Source: Corynebacterium suranareeae | Lineage (GTDB): Bacteria; Actinomycetota; Actinomycetes; Mycobacteriales; Mycobacteriaceae | Direction of reading: 5' to 3' | Length of the DNA: 64,000 nt | Assembly: GCF_002355155.1 (NCBI RefSeq) | Contig: NZ_AP017369.1 | Span: 2,666,001 to 2,730,000 of the forward strand | Position numbers and translations under genes: made by a program | Shown: one piece after another, positions 47,317-55,977 of the stretch | Layout: each line of letters starts with the position of its first letter | Numbering within the stretch: position 1 is the first letter of the stretch | The notes under the pieces: generated by a model | Told to the model about the DNA's origin: nothing | What the model saw: the letters and a program-made list of their open reading frames with translations, nothing else | Database searches by the model: none

Positions 47317-48638
47317 TTCATCTCCTTAAGAGTAGAAGTTGTTTGAGTATTTGAAAACGAAGGAAGTTCACGCAACAGTGGTTCCAGAAAGTTCCCCAGA
47401 CGCAGTAAGGTCAGTTCATTGTGCTTATTACCAATCAGTTGAATCCCAAGCGGCAGTCCTGTGGAGGTTAAAGCTCCCGGAACAGTGACAACGGGAAGGC
47501 CTAAAAGCTGCCAGGGGCGACTTAATTCGGGAGACCCCGTGCCGTCCTCAAAACGTGGAGCTTGTCCATGCGAGGCTGGCCCAATAATTACCGAATTACC
47601 GTTGAAGAGCTTCGAAAACGCATGGTAGGAAGCTTCTTTCCTGAACAGGGCTTCGTTATATGACTGTTCGGTTACCGTGTCGCCTTCTTCAAGCAGCTGC
47701 TGCAACTGAGGACTTAGCTGCTTCTTCTTTTCTTTCAACAACGCACCAAGTGAATGTGCAGCCTCATAGCTCATGACGACTTTATGATCATCTACCAAAG
47801 ATCTGACATGATCATCCCAGTTCATTCTGTGAAGATGAATGTCACGTTCAAAAAGGATGCGCTTTACAGCTCTCAGCAATTCCGACATGGCTGGGTCAAG
47901 GTTAAGAAGGCCAGAACCATCCCAGATGTAGATGTTTAGACTTTTGGGATCAACAGATTGTTCCTCTACTCTCCTTGAGAAGTGTCGGTAAATATAGTCC
48001 AAATCTTCAACGCTTCGAGCCATTAGACCAAGCGAATCCAAAGACTCACTCATGCCATGAACTCCCCTGAGGGAAGTACTTCCATGGGTTAAAACTAAGC
48101 CTGCGACGCCACAAAAAGATGCAGGTCGGGTAAGCGATCCAGCTGTCTGGGTGCCTAGAGCACACTGAATAGTCCCAGCACCGACTGCTGCTGCTGATCC
48201 GCTCGAAGATCCGCCCGGAGTATGTTCAGCGCTATAGGGATTAGTGGTTGGACCTGGGGCGAAATACCCATATTCAGTCGTGACAGTCTTTCCCTGTACT
48301 ACTGCCCCCAGTTCTCGTAATCGTCGCACACAGTCAGCATCAGTGTCGTGGATTGTAGTATCCGCAGTAATTGACCCACATCTGGTAGGTAGTCCTCGTA
48401 CATCGATGATGTCTTTAACTCCAAGGGAGACGCCTTGGAGGGGGCTATTAGATGCAACTGAAGAATGGGCCTCTAGTTCAGCTGAAACTTCGGTCAATTC
48501 AACCCATGCCTTTAGACGAGGCTCGTAGCGGTGAATTTCATGTCGGGATTTAAGCACCAATTCATCAACGGTCGTCTCTCCCGCGTTTATGTCGCTGACC
48601 GTTTCGGAGATTGATCGTGATCGAAAAGTTGTAACCAT
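47310..48638 (-). CDS. iacH: Amidase-signature hydrolase, IacH-like
   Basis: 442-residue amidase-signature enzyme. The Ser-cisSer-Lys triad is visible: Lys75 in LGVKDIIDV, the Ser-rich loop PGGSSSGSAA (about 141-150) and nucleophile Ser168 in QTAGSLTRPASF. In iac clusters IacH is an amidase thought to act on a ring-opened amide intermediate. ATG 48638 (MVTTFRSRSI...) is chosen because GAGGGAG lies upstream; a longer frame to 48695 is unsupported. It heads a minus-strand operon with the 97-residue gene and the response regulator, divergent from the MFS gene. Confidence 0.78.
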   Translation of the reverse strand: MVTTFRSRSISETVSDINAGETTVDELVLKSRHEIHRYEPRLKAWVELTEVSAELEAHSSVASNSPLQGVSLGVKDIIDVRGLPTRCGSITADTTIHDTDADCVRRLRELGAVVQGKTVTTEYGYFAPGPTTNPYSAEHTPGGSSSGSAAAVGAGTIQCALGTQTAGSLTRPASFCGVAGLVLTHGSTSLRGVHGMSESLDSLGLMARSVEDLDYIYRHFSRRVEEQSVDPKSLNIYIWDGSGLLNLDPAMSELLRAVKRILFERDIHLHRMNWDDHVRSLVDDHKVVMSYEAAHSLGALLKEKKKQLSPQLQQLLEEGDTVTEQSYNEALFRKEASYHAFSKLFNGNSVIIGPASHGQAPRFEDGTGSPELSRPWQLLGLPVVTVPGALTSTGLPLGIQLIGNKHNELTLLRLGNFLEPLLRELPSFSNTQTTSTLKEMKW

Positions 48639-48869
48639 ATGTTCTCCCTCTAAGCAATGTCCGAGACAACTGAAGCCAGCGCACTTTATGTGCAATAGAC
48701 CACTTCCTCGGCACTCTGTGTTTCATGTTAAGGCGGCCAGGCGGGAGATGACAGTCGCTAGGGGTAAAGGTTTCCCCAGTACCAATGTAAGCAAGATCAC
48801 CCCTACCTTGAAAACACAGGCATAAAACCACTGTCTAGACCATCCGGCCATCATCGAAAAGGAGTCATC
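48639..48869. promoter_or_regulatory. Divergent iacH-MFS control region
   Basis: 231 bp with both promoters. GGGGTAAAGGTTTCCCC near 48761-48777 is an imperfect dyad, and CCCCTACCT at 48800-48808 repeats a 9-mer found before iacA. Possible response-regulator sites; weak evidence. Confidence 0.4.
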
Positions 48870-50258
48870 GTGGCATTAAAAACCAAGATAGGAGCAGGGG
48901 AGCGTGAACTGACTAGCTCCCCTGCACTTACACAAGACGACAATAGAAAACGCCTTCGCAGAGCATGGGTCGTCGTTTTCCTTCTTGTCCTTTTTCAAAT
49001 TATTGCTTTCGCCGATAAAGCTGTGTTGGGACTTGTTTCCACTGATGCGATGGCAGAACTCGGACTGACCCCAACACAATTTGGAATGATTGGCAGTTCT
49101 TTCTTTCTGCTCTACTCAATCGTTTCAATCGTGACAGGGGTAATCGCTTCCCGAGTTTCTGTTCATTGGATCGTTCTGACCTTGGGAATCATTTGGGCGG
49201 TAATGCAATTTCCTATGCTGCTCGGCGGTGGCGCTGCGATCCTTTTGGCTACCCGAATAATTTTGGGTGGCGCCGAGGGGCCGGCAACAGCAATGTCTCT
49301 TACTTCTGCTCACACGTGGTTCCTGCCAAAAGAGCGCGCTTTACCTTCAAGTCTTATCGCCGCTGGTTCCACAATGGGGCCCATCATCGCTGCACCAGTT
49401 CTTACACTTGTCATTACAGCCTGGGGTTGGCGTTGGGCTTTCGGTGTTTTGGGTATTGCTGGCCTTGTGTGGTGTATTTCCTGGCTTCTCTTCGGAGGCA
49501 GCGGTCCATTTTTAAATAAGAAAGATCGAAAAGCAGACACCCCTCAGTCTGTCAGCACTGTCAGTTCTGAAAAGGTATCGGTAGATGATCAGCCTAGTTT
49601 TCCAATTTGGCAAGTGCTCCTTAGTCTTTCGTTCCTCGTCGCACTTATCGGTGCTGCCTCTAACTTTTTCGTCCAAGGTTTTCTCACCACATGGCTTCCC
49701 CAATATTTAGAGACAGTAATTGGGCTCCCTTTGCCGCAAGTCGGTGCGGTTACCACCTTTCCTTGGATTATCGGAGCTGTAGTTTTGCTCATGCTGGGCG
49801 CCATTGGAGACCGAATGATGCGGCGCGGTGCGACAGCTCGAGCATCAATCGCTGCCCTTTTCGGGCTCTCCACACTGGTAGCCGGCATTTCCTTCCTGCT
49901 TGTCACGGTAACTTCAGGAACTGTTTCTGTTGCTTTCTTGGCTCTTGCAGGTGGATGCAGTCTGGTGTTTCCTATGTCCGCTACTGCAGTCAGTTACTGC
50001 GTGGGAGTCAAACAACGGCCAATCATTATGGCGACTCTTGGTGGATTAGCAGCTACTGGAGCAATCATATCGCCAACACTCGTAGGCGGCCTGATGACTA
50101 AAGCTGGCTACGTTGCACCTGCCAAGGGTGTAAGTCCTTCTCCAGAAATGGTTACTGCGATGACCGATGGTGTTCACAACGCTTTCATTATCACCGGACT
50201 TTTTCTCATCGTGGTGGCATCCTGTGCATCCTTTTCCTTCGTCCCGAACAGACAGTGA
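48870..50258 (+). CDS. MFS transporter, anion:cation symporter type; possible auxin importer
   Basis: 462-residue major facilitator with about twelve helices and a long charged loop in the middle (KKDRKADTPQ...). FADKAVLGLVSTDAM in helix 1 and RIILGGAEGPATAMS in helix 4 recall the ACS subfamily, which moves organic anions. Start GTG 48870 follows AAAAGGAG. It is divergent from iacH and upstream of iacG and iacI, so import of indole-3-acetate is a plausible role, but specificity cannot be read from the sequence. Confidence 0.82.
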   Translation: MALKTKIGAGERELTSSPALTQDDNRKRLRRAWVVVFLLVLFQIIAFADKAVLGLVSTDAMAELGLTPTQFGMIGSSFFLLYSIVSIVTGVIASRVSVHWIVLTLGIIWAVMQFPMLLGGGAAILLATRIILGGAEGPATAMSLTSAHTWFLPKERALPSSLIAAGSTMGPIIAAPVLTLVITAWGWRWAFGVLGIAGLVWCISWLLFGGSGPFLNKKDRKADTPQSVSTVSSEKVSVDDQPSFPIWQVLLSLSFLVALIGAASNFFVQGFLTTWLPQYLETVIGLPLPQVGAVTTFPWIIGAVVLLMLGAIGDRMMRRGATARASIAALFGLSTLVAGISFLLVTVTSGTVSVAFLALAGGCSLVFPMSATAVSYCVGVKQRPIIMATLGGLAATGAIISPTLVGGLMTKAGYVAPAKGVSPSPEMVTAMTDGVHNAFIITGLFLIVVASCASFSFVPNRQ

Positions 50259-50322
50259 AACGCTTGCGTGCCCTTCATGAACAGAGTTCTTCCGCTAATT
50301 AACGTCTCATAGGAGTTTTAAC

Positions 50323-51510
50323 ATGAGTACTAATACCTCTACCCCGCAAAAATTTGATCCTAAGACATTTAGAAATGTCATGGGCCATTATCCAACTGGA
50401 GTGGCAATTGTTACCGGCCGCGCCAACAATGGAGATCTACTTGCAATGGTCGTGGGAACATTTTCTTCTGTTTCACTCGATCCACCGTTGGTGTCATTTA
50501 TGCCGATGAAGTCCTCTAAGACTTTCGCTCGTATGCGTGAATGCAGCTCTTTATGCATCAATATTGTTGGTGGCGAACAAGAAGAAGAGATGCTGGGTAT
50601 TGCTCGACGATGGGAAAACAAACTCGATGGAGTCGACTGGTACATGTCCCCTTCCGGCGATCCAGTACTGAAAAATGCCATCGCATGGATCGATACGTCA
50701 ATCAGCAGCATCATCGAAGCGGGAGATCATTGGATCACCCTTTGTGAAGTCCACGATATGGAAATCACCAACCCCGTGTCACCGCTACTGTTTTTCCAAG
50801 GCGGCTACGGCAGTTTCGTAGGAACTTCTCTCATCGCTCGTCTTAGCCACGAGATTCTGCCGGCTATTCACGCAGCGCACAGTGCTGGAAATTCACTTGA
50901 CACTCTTGCACAAACAATCGGCTGCGAGGTGTCCGTGTTCGCCGCGGTTAGTGAGGATGAGTTCGCCACGGTGTTTCACGCTTTGGCTCCGGGTGCTACA
51001 GAGGAACAAAGCTTCGCTTCCCGTCTTCCGATTGTTCCTCCCATCGGAGATACGTACATGTTTAACAAATCAGCTGAGGTCCAAGAAAGATGGTTCCGCA
51101 AACTTAATGATCCCTCCGAGGAAATCCTTGAAACACACCGGAAACGCCTTAACTTAGTTAAAGAAAACATGTATCTGATTGCGCATCTACCTGACGAAGG
51201 CAGTTCCGCATACGAACAGATGGTGAAGGCATCCAAAGAATACAAGAACGCACGGCTTACACCTGCGGATGAAAGAGCAATCCATCAGCTCATTGGATCT
51301 ACCACTGTTGATTACAAGCAACGAGAGTTGCTGGACGATAAACGCTACAACATTGGCTCGATCGTCTTCCCAGTCAAAGACCCTAATGGCGATTTCACAA
51401 TGACTCTTCGTATTGGGCAACTTCCTCAAAATGTTCGGGGTTCCACAGTTACCCATTGGATCGATCTGTGTAGAGAAATCGTCAAAGAAATTGAAAGGAC
51501 AAATTCATGA
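50323..51510 (+). CDS. iacG: Flavin reductase fused to IclR effector-like domain, IacG-like
   Basis: 395-residue protein with two parts. Residues about 10-168 form an NAD(P)H:flavin reductase domain (FRNVMGHYPTGVAIVT, GTFSSVSLDPPLVSF, EAGDHWITLCEV), expected to supply reduced flavin to IacA. Residues about 175-390 resemble the effector-binding domain of IclR regulators (LAQTIGCEVSVFAAVSEDE, RLPIVPPIGDTYMF, ERWFRKLNDPSEEI) but no helix-turn-helix is present. Typical IacG/HpaC reductases stop near residue 170, so this is an enlarged form. ATG 50323 has TAGGAG upstream. Its stop overlaps the next start (ATGA). Symbol by role and context. Confidence 0.8.
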   Translation: MSTNTSTPQKFDPKTFRNVMGHYPTGVAIVTGRANNGDLLAMVVGTFSSVSLDPPLVSFMPMKSSKTFARMRECSSLCINIVGGEQEEEMLGIARRWENKLDGVDWYMSPSGDPVLKNAIAWIDTSISSIIEAGDHWITLCEVHDMEITNPVSPLLFFQGGYGSFVGTSLIARLSHEILPAIHAAHSAGNSLDTLAQTIGCEVSVFAAVSEDEFATVFHALAPGATEEQSFASRLPIVPPIGDTYMFNKSAEVQERWFRKLNDPSEEILETHRKRLNLVKENMYLIAHLPDEGSSAYEQMVKASKEYKNARLTPADERAIHQLIGSTTVDYKQRELLDDKRYNIGSIVFPVKDPNGDFTMTLRIGQLPQNVRGSTVTHWIDLCREIVKEIERTNS

Positions 51511-52052
51511 GCAACATTGAAAACTTAGTTTCCCGCATTGAGGTTCTAGAGGCCGAGGCAGCGATCCGCAGGATCCAAGCACGCTACATGATGTTGTGTG
51601 ACACTCCTTGCCCAGTTTTTCCAGCTGTTACTGACCAAGAAAGAATTGAACTGGTCCTTGAGCTGTATACCGACGATGCCGTTTGGGAAGGCGTGGGTGA
51701 GTACTACGATAACCAATTCGGTCGCGCCGAAGGCAAAGACGAAATTCGAGCTCACTTTAATAGGTTTTGGAATGCTGACCAAGATCCAAAGCGAATTCTC
51801 AATGCCCATTACCTAACCTCTGAACAGATCTTCGTAGATGGCGATACTGCGGAAGGCACTTGGATCCATATGCAACCTTGGCTTTATGCAGATGGCACCG
51901 CACTTTTGCGATCAAGCAGACTGTTTAATGCGTTTCGTAAAGAAGGCGATGCCTGGTTGATCACACGCACTCGAACCGAGAATGTGTTTGTCGCGGACCT
52001 ACCTAACAATTTCGCGCAGAGCTACCCCACCACATCGGTTTTGTTTAAGTAA
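51507..52052 (+). CDS. iacI: SnoaL/NTF2-like protein, IacI-like
   Basis: 181-residue SnoaL-type protein: a helical start (IENLVSRIEVLEAEAAIRR), then LYTDDAVWEGVGEYY and GKDEIRAHFNRFW, typical of the polyketide-cyclase/NTF2-like cone fold. A protein of this kind, IacI, belongs to the conserved auxin-degradation gene set; its exact reaction is uncertain. It overlaps iacG by four bases and is followed by a terminator, so iacG-iacI form a unit, possibly with the MFS gene. Confidence 0.75.
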   Translation: MSNIENLVSRIEVLEAEAAIRRIQARYMMLCDTPCPVFPAVTDQERIELVLELYTDDAVWEGVGEYYDNQFGRAEGKDEIRAHFNRFWNADQDPKRILNAHYLTSEQIFVDGDTAEGTWIHMQPWLYADGTALLRSSRLFNAFRKEGDAWLITRTRTENVFVADLPNNFAQSYPTTSVLFK

Positions 52053-52073
52053 CGACATACAGAAGTACATTTC

Positions 52074-52105
52074 AGAGCAGTCGCGGCTACCCCCTCGACT
52101 GCTCT
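52074..52105 (+). terminator. iacGI terminator
   Basis: AGAGCAGTCG (52074-52083) pairs with CGACTGCTCT (52096-52105), followed by TTTCTT. Confidence 0.85.
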
Positions 52106-52169
52106 TTTCTTGCGCTTCCAAAACCACCTTCTTACTGCGCAAATAGATCAAACCTCCCCAGCTTTGAAC

Positions 52170-52184
52170 TAAGGGAATTCCCTA
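52170..52184 (+). promoter_or_regulatory. Dyad operator candidate before TRAP genes
   Basis: AGGGAATTCCCT (52172-52183) is a perfect 12-bp palindrome, 82 bp before the TRAP start. It shares its core with dyads before benA (28973-28988) and benK (36351-36367). Confidence 0.5.
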
Positions 52185-52265
52185 TATAGCACCACCCCCT
52201 AGGCGCATAACATGACATATCACACACCTTGATAATTGTTGAGGTGGTTATCACAGGAGAATGCC

Positions 52266-53348
52266 ATGTTAAAGAAAACCATGAAAAGTCTCCCGACTTT
52301 ACTTACTTTTTCACTGCTGCTCACGGGGTGTGCTGTCTCGACCAATGACAACTCTGATGACACAGTGACAATCTCTGTCGCTAGTGGATTTGCCCGCAAC
52401 CATTCAAACAACGATGGGTTGTGGATGTTCGTCGACAAGCTTGAAGAAAACGCCCCGTGGATCAACATTGACTTTAAGGGCGGCCCTGAAGTCATGGCTT
52501 CCAATCTTTTGATTGAAGGTGTAGCCGCCGGAGTCTTTGACATTGGGGTACTGCCGGGCGATTACTACGTTGATCAGATTCCAGCTATGGAGCTAGCCCG
52601 GTTTACGCCATACACGCCAATGGAGGAGCGCGAAAACGGAGTACTTGAAACTTATGATGAGATTCACCGAGATCAGCTGGGTATTACCTATCTAGGTCGT
52701 GCAGTTGCTGGGATGCCACAGGTGATTCTTTCCCGCCGTGAAATTACTGATCTTGATCTCCACGGAGACTCATATCGTACTTCCTCTGCGACGTCTAACA
52801 TGGTGATCACGCTCGGCGGAGTTCCCGTGGATTTGCCTGGTAATGAGGTATATACCGCATTGGAACGCAATGTGGTTTCGGGAGCAACCTGGGCATCTGT
52901 TGGCCCGTCAAGCTTAGGTCTTGAGGGTGTTGTTTCATATGATGTTGCACCGCGATTCTACGAATCGGTGGCCAATATCGTGATGAATGAGCGTTCGTGG
53001 GATCAGCTAGACCAGCGAACCCAGGACGCCCTCGTAGACACCATCGCTGAGGTCGAACCGGATATTTTCGCCCACTATCTATCCAAAACTATCGAGGAAA
53101 CCGAGCAGTGGCATGCCGCGGGAGTTCAAGAAGCACGACTTTCTGAAGATGATTCCCGTACGCTGCTGGAACTTGCATACGTAGACGCGTGGGAAGACTT
53201 AGATTGGGATCGCATTTTATCTACGTCGCCAGCTGCTGCGCGCTTAAGGGATGCCTATGACACCAACGATAGCGAGCTGACTTTCGATCGTGTCCCTGGC
53301 GGTTCTTTCATCTCTGATACCACCGATCTCGTGGAGGAACTCAAATGA
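52266..53348 (+). CDS. TRAP transporter substrate-binding lipoprotein (DctP type)
   Basis: 360-residue extracytoplasmic receptor. The signal sequence ends in lipobox LLTGC, so it should be lipid-anchored. The DctP-family fold shows GVFDIGVLPGDYY, the YRTSSATSNMVITLGGVP region and LPGNEVYTALERNVVSGA, where the conserved Arg typically contacts the carboxylate of the ligand. ATG 52266 follows AGGAGAATGCC; the earlier in-frame start at 52236 would precede the ribosome site. It is first in a three-gene operon and overlaps dctQ by four bases. The ligand is probably an organic acid. Confidence 0.86.
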   Translation: MLKKTMKSLPTLLTFSLLLTGCAVSTNDNSDDTVTISVASGFARNHSNNDGLWMFVDKLEENAPWINIDFKGGPEVMASNLLIEGVAAGVFDIGVLPGDYYVDQIPAMELARFTPYTPMEERENGVLETYDEIHRDQLGITYLGRAVAGMPQVILSRREITDLDLHGDSYRTSSATSNMVITLGGVPVDLPGNEVYTALERNVVSGATWASVGPSSLGLEGVVSYDVAPRFYESVANIVMNERSWDQLDQRTQDALVDTIAEVEPDIFAHYLSKTIEETEQWHAAGVQEARLSEDDSRTLLELAYVDAWEDLDWDRILSTSPAAARLRDAYDTNDSELTFDRVPGGSFISDTTDLVEELK

Positions 53349-53944
53349 CAAACAATCAAGATGACATCTCTGCTGAATCAGGTTTGGAGAATCTCCCGGA
53401 TTCAGCGAACGAGACCACTACCCTTTCAACGAGATTGTGGTGGCCGGAAAAATCCCTTGAATTGGTGGCTGGAATTCTGCTCATCATTCTCACTTTGTTT
53501 GTCACAGTGACGGTATTGATGAGATATTCCGGACATGGAGTTTTGGGAGCAGTAGAAATATCTGCATTATCCATGGTCATTATCACAGCTCTGGTTGTTC
53601 CAGCAGCGACGGCATCTGATGACAACTTCAAGGTTGAAATCGTCGACATGCTCAACCGACCAAAGTGGGTTTATGCAGCAGCAGTCTTGGGTGCGGTTGT
53701 CCAATTAATTGTTAGCCTCTTTCTTACTTTCAGTTCCTTAGAGCTTCTTATCTATGACTGGAATACCAAAACCACGATGGCCGGAGAACTTTCACTCCCC
53801 CGCTATTGGCTGTCACTCATCGTCTTCATCGCGTTTGCCGTCTTGCTACACGCAGCAACCGTGTTTCTTATTCGCCTTGTGAAAACGAGGAAGACGGAAT
53901 CCACCGCAGACCTCGCTGATCTAGCCAACACCGAAAAGGATTAA
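53345..53944 (+). CDS. TRAP transporter small permease (DctQ type)
   Basis: 199-residue membrane protein with four hydrophobic helices between charged ends (N-terminal about 35 residues acidic, C-terminus KTRKTEST...). Size and topology are those of DctQ, which bridges the receptor and the large permease. ATG 53345 overlaps the DctP stop (ATGA), and DctM follows after four bases. Confidence 0.85.
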   Translation: MTNNQDDISAESGLENLPDSANETTTLSTRLWWPEKSLELVAGILLIILTLFVTVTVLMRYSGHGVLGAVEISALSMVIITALVVPAATASDDNFKVEIVDMLNRPKWVYAAAVLGAVVQLIVSLFLTFSSLELLIYDWNTKTTMAGELSLPRYWLSLIVFIAFAVLLHAATVFLIRLVKTRKTESTADLADLANTEKD

Positions 53945-53948
53945 AACC

Positions 53949-55262
53949 ATGGAATGGTATATTTTCCTGCCAATTTACATTCTGGCGCTCATCGCCGTGC
54001 TGCTGCTCAGGATTCCTGTGGCATTCGGCATTTTTGGTGTAGGCATTGTGTCCACACTGCTGATATTTGGGGACATCGAGACAACTTCACGCCTGATTAG
54101 TCTGAGTGTCTTAAGCTCTGTCAATAGTTTTACTTTTACCGCAATTCCACTGTTTATCCTCATGGGTGAAGTACTCTTCCGTTCGCGCATCGCTCAAGAT
54201 GCCATTGTGGAAATTTCCAAAATGCTTCATCGAGTACCTGGGCGACTTCCCATGGTTGCCGTGGCCGGTGGTAGTGCGTTCGGGTTGCTTTCCGGATCCT
54301 CTCTAGCCAATACTGCTTTGCTTAGCCGTACGTTGCTTCCCCAGATGAAGAAAGCTGGATACAGTACTCAGCTTTCTGCTGGTTCAATTCTTGCAGCTGG
54401 TGGTCTTGCTATGGTTTTCCCACCCAGCGCTCTTGCCATTCTTTGGGGTGGCGTGGCCAACGTATCTATCGGCCCATTGTTGATTGCTGGCATTGTTCCG
54501 GGCGTCATGATGGCTATCGGCTACGTCATTCTCATTTTGTGGCACAGCAAGAGAAAGGGTGATCCAGGTGCTGCGACTTCTGAAGAAAAACGCCCAGTAA
54601 CTGACACTCTTCGTGGTATTGCAAAGAACCTCCTTCTTCCTGGAATTCTAGCTTTAGCAGTGCTCATCATTATTTTCGCTGGTATTGCAACACCGACGGA
54701 AGCAGCTGCTTTTGGAGCTGTCGCAGCAATTATTCTTGCTTTTGCAGCTGGACGTTTTAGTTTTCGTGATCTCCTCAACGCAGGCATGAGTAGCGTGCGT
54801 ATCACCGGAACCATCTTCATCCTTGTCATGGCATCGACTCTTTATGCCCAGGTCATGGCTTATATGGGTGCTACCACTGGCCTTGTTGCATGGGTTTCTT
54901 CCAGCATTGCTAATGGAGCAATCATGTTGTTCTTGATTGTGTTTCTCTTAGTACTGTTGAGTTGCTTCATTGACCAGGCATCCATCATGTTGATCACGGC
55001 CCCGCTGTTGATGCCCATTGCGTTGCAATTTGGTTGGGATCCGGTGTGGTTCTCAATCATCGTATTGGTTACGTTGCAGATCGGTAATATTTCGCCACCG
55101 TTTGGAATGAGTTTGTTTGTCATGAAGTCCACCGCACCGTGGATTCCAATGTTGACTCTTTATCGGGCCGCTATACCTTGGATCATCTCGGATTTCACAG
55201 TAATTTTGATCCTCTGTGTTTTCCCATCCATTGTTCTTTTCTTGCCACAATTAATGGCTTGA
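53949..55262 (+). CDS. TRAP transporter large permease (DctM type)
   Basis: 437-residue membrane protein with about twelve helices, the Na+- or H+-coupled ion-transport subunit. Typical segments are RIPVAFGIFGVG, AGGSAFGLLSGSSLANTALLS, ILAAGGLAMVFPPSALAI and CFIDQASIMLITAPLLMPI. It completes the DctPQM set. Its 3' end is followed by a strong bidirectional terminator shared with clpP2, which marks the right edge of the accessory block. Confidence 0.9.
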   Translation: MEWYIFLPIYILALIAVLLLRIPVAFGIFGVGIVSTLLIFGDIETTSRLISLSVLSSVNSFTFTAIPLFILMGEVLFRSRIAQDAIVEISKMLHRVPGRLPMVAVAGGSAFGLLSGSSLANTALLSRTLLPQMKKAGYSTQLSAGSILAAGGLAMVFPPSALAILWGGVANVSIGPLLIAGIVPGVMMAIGYVILILWHSKRKGDPGAATSEEKRPVTDTLRGIAKNLLLPGILALAVLIIIFAGIATPTEAAAFGAVAAIILAFAAGRFSFRDLLNAGMSSVRITGTIFILVMASTLYAQVMAYMGATTGLVAWVSSSIANGAIMLFLIVFLLVLLSCFIDQASIMLITAPLLMPIALQFGWDPVWFSIIVLVTLQIGNISPPFGMSLFVMKSTAPWIPMLTLYRAAIPWIISDFTVILILCVFPSIVLFLPQLMA

Positions 55263-55272
55263 TTCCGAGCAT

Positions 55273-55311
55273 AAAAAAATTGCCCCTGCACTCATGCGGG
55301 GGCAATTTTTT
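55273..55311. terminator. Bidirectional terminator between TRAP operon and clpP2
   Basis: An AAAAAATTGCCCC stem pairs with GGGGCAATTTTTT, giving A- and T-tracts on both sides. It serves both convergent transcripts. Confidence 0.92.
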
Positions 55312-55317
55312 GTGTGT

Positions 55318-55944
55318 TTAGCGCTTGAGCTTGCGGTAGTCGAAGACCTGGTCAACGATGCCGTACTCTACTGCTTCTTCAGCGGTGAGGATCTTATCGC
55401 GGTCGGTGTCGATGCGGATCTGCTCTGCGGTCTTGCCAGTGTGCTCTGCCAGAGTGGTTTCCATCAGGCGGCGCATGCGCTCGATCTCTGCGGCCTGGAT
55501 CTCCAGGTCAGAAACTTGGCCCTGGGTGCCTTGGGTTGCTGGCTGGTGGATCAGCACGCGGGAGTTCGGAAGAACTGCACGCTTACCTGGTGCACCTGCT
55601 GCAAGAAGAACAGCAGCAGCAGAGGCAGCCTGGCCGAGGCAGACGGTTTGGACGTCGGGGCGGACGTACTGCATGGTGTCATAAATTGCCATCAATGCGG
55701 TGAAGGATCCACCTGGTGAGTTGATGTACAAGGTGATATCGCGGTCAGGGTCCATGCCTTCGAGGACAAGGAGCTGCGCCATGATGTCGTTTGCAGAGGT
55801 GTCATCAACCTGGGTACCCAGGAAGATAATGCGCTCTTCAAACAGTTTTGCGTATGGGTTGGTTTCTTTAGTGCCGTATGCGGACTGCTCGATAAAAGAA
55901 GGCAGCACGTAACGGGAAGTTGGCATTTGGAATCCGTTGCTCAT
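55318..55944 (-). CDS. clpP2: ATP-dependent Clp protease proteolytic subunit 2
   Basis: Serine peptidase subunit (208 residues) that assembles with ClpP1 and is fed by ClpX or ClpC. The catalytic Ser lies in [14 protein letters not shown], the His in [12 protein letters not shown], and the Asp in the C-terminal region [11 protein letters not shown] 55944 follows AAAGGAGAG. It is the second gene of clpP1P2, 33 bp after clpP1. In C. glutamicum the order clpP2 next to benE is what I remember; here the accessory block separates them. Confidence 0.95.
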   Translation of the reverse strand: MSNGFQMPTSRYVLPSFIEQSAYGTKETNPYAKLFEERIIFLGTQVDDTSANDIMAQLLVLEGMDPDRDITLYINSPGGSFTALMAIYDTMQYVRPDVQTVCLGQAASAAAVLLAAGAPGKRAVLPNSRVLIHQPATQGTQGQVSDLEIQAAEIERMRRLMETTLAEHTGKTAEQIRIDTDRDKILTAEEAVEYGIVDQVFDYRKLKR

Positions 55945-55977
55945 TATTTTTTTCTCTCCTTTAAAGTTTCCGTGTGC

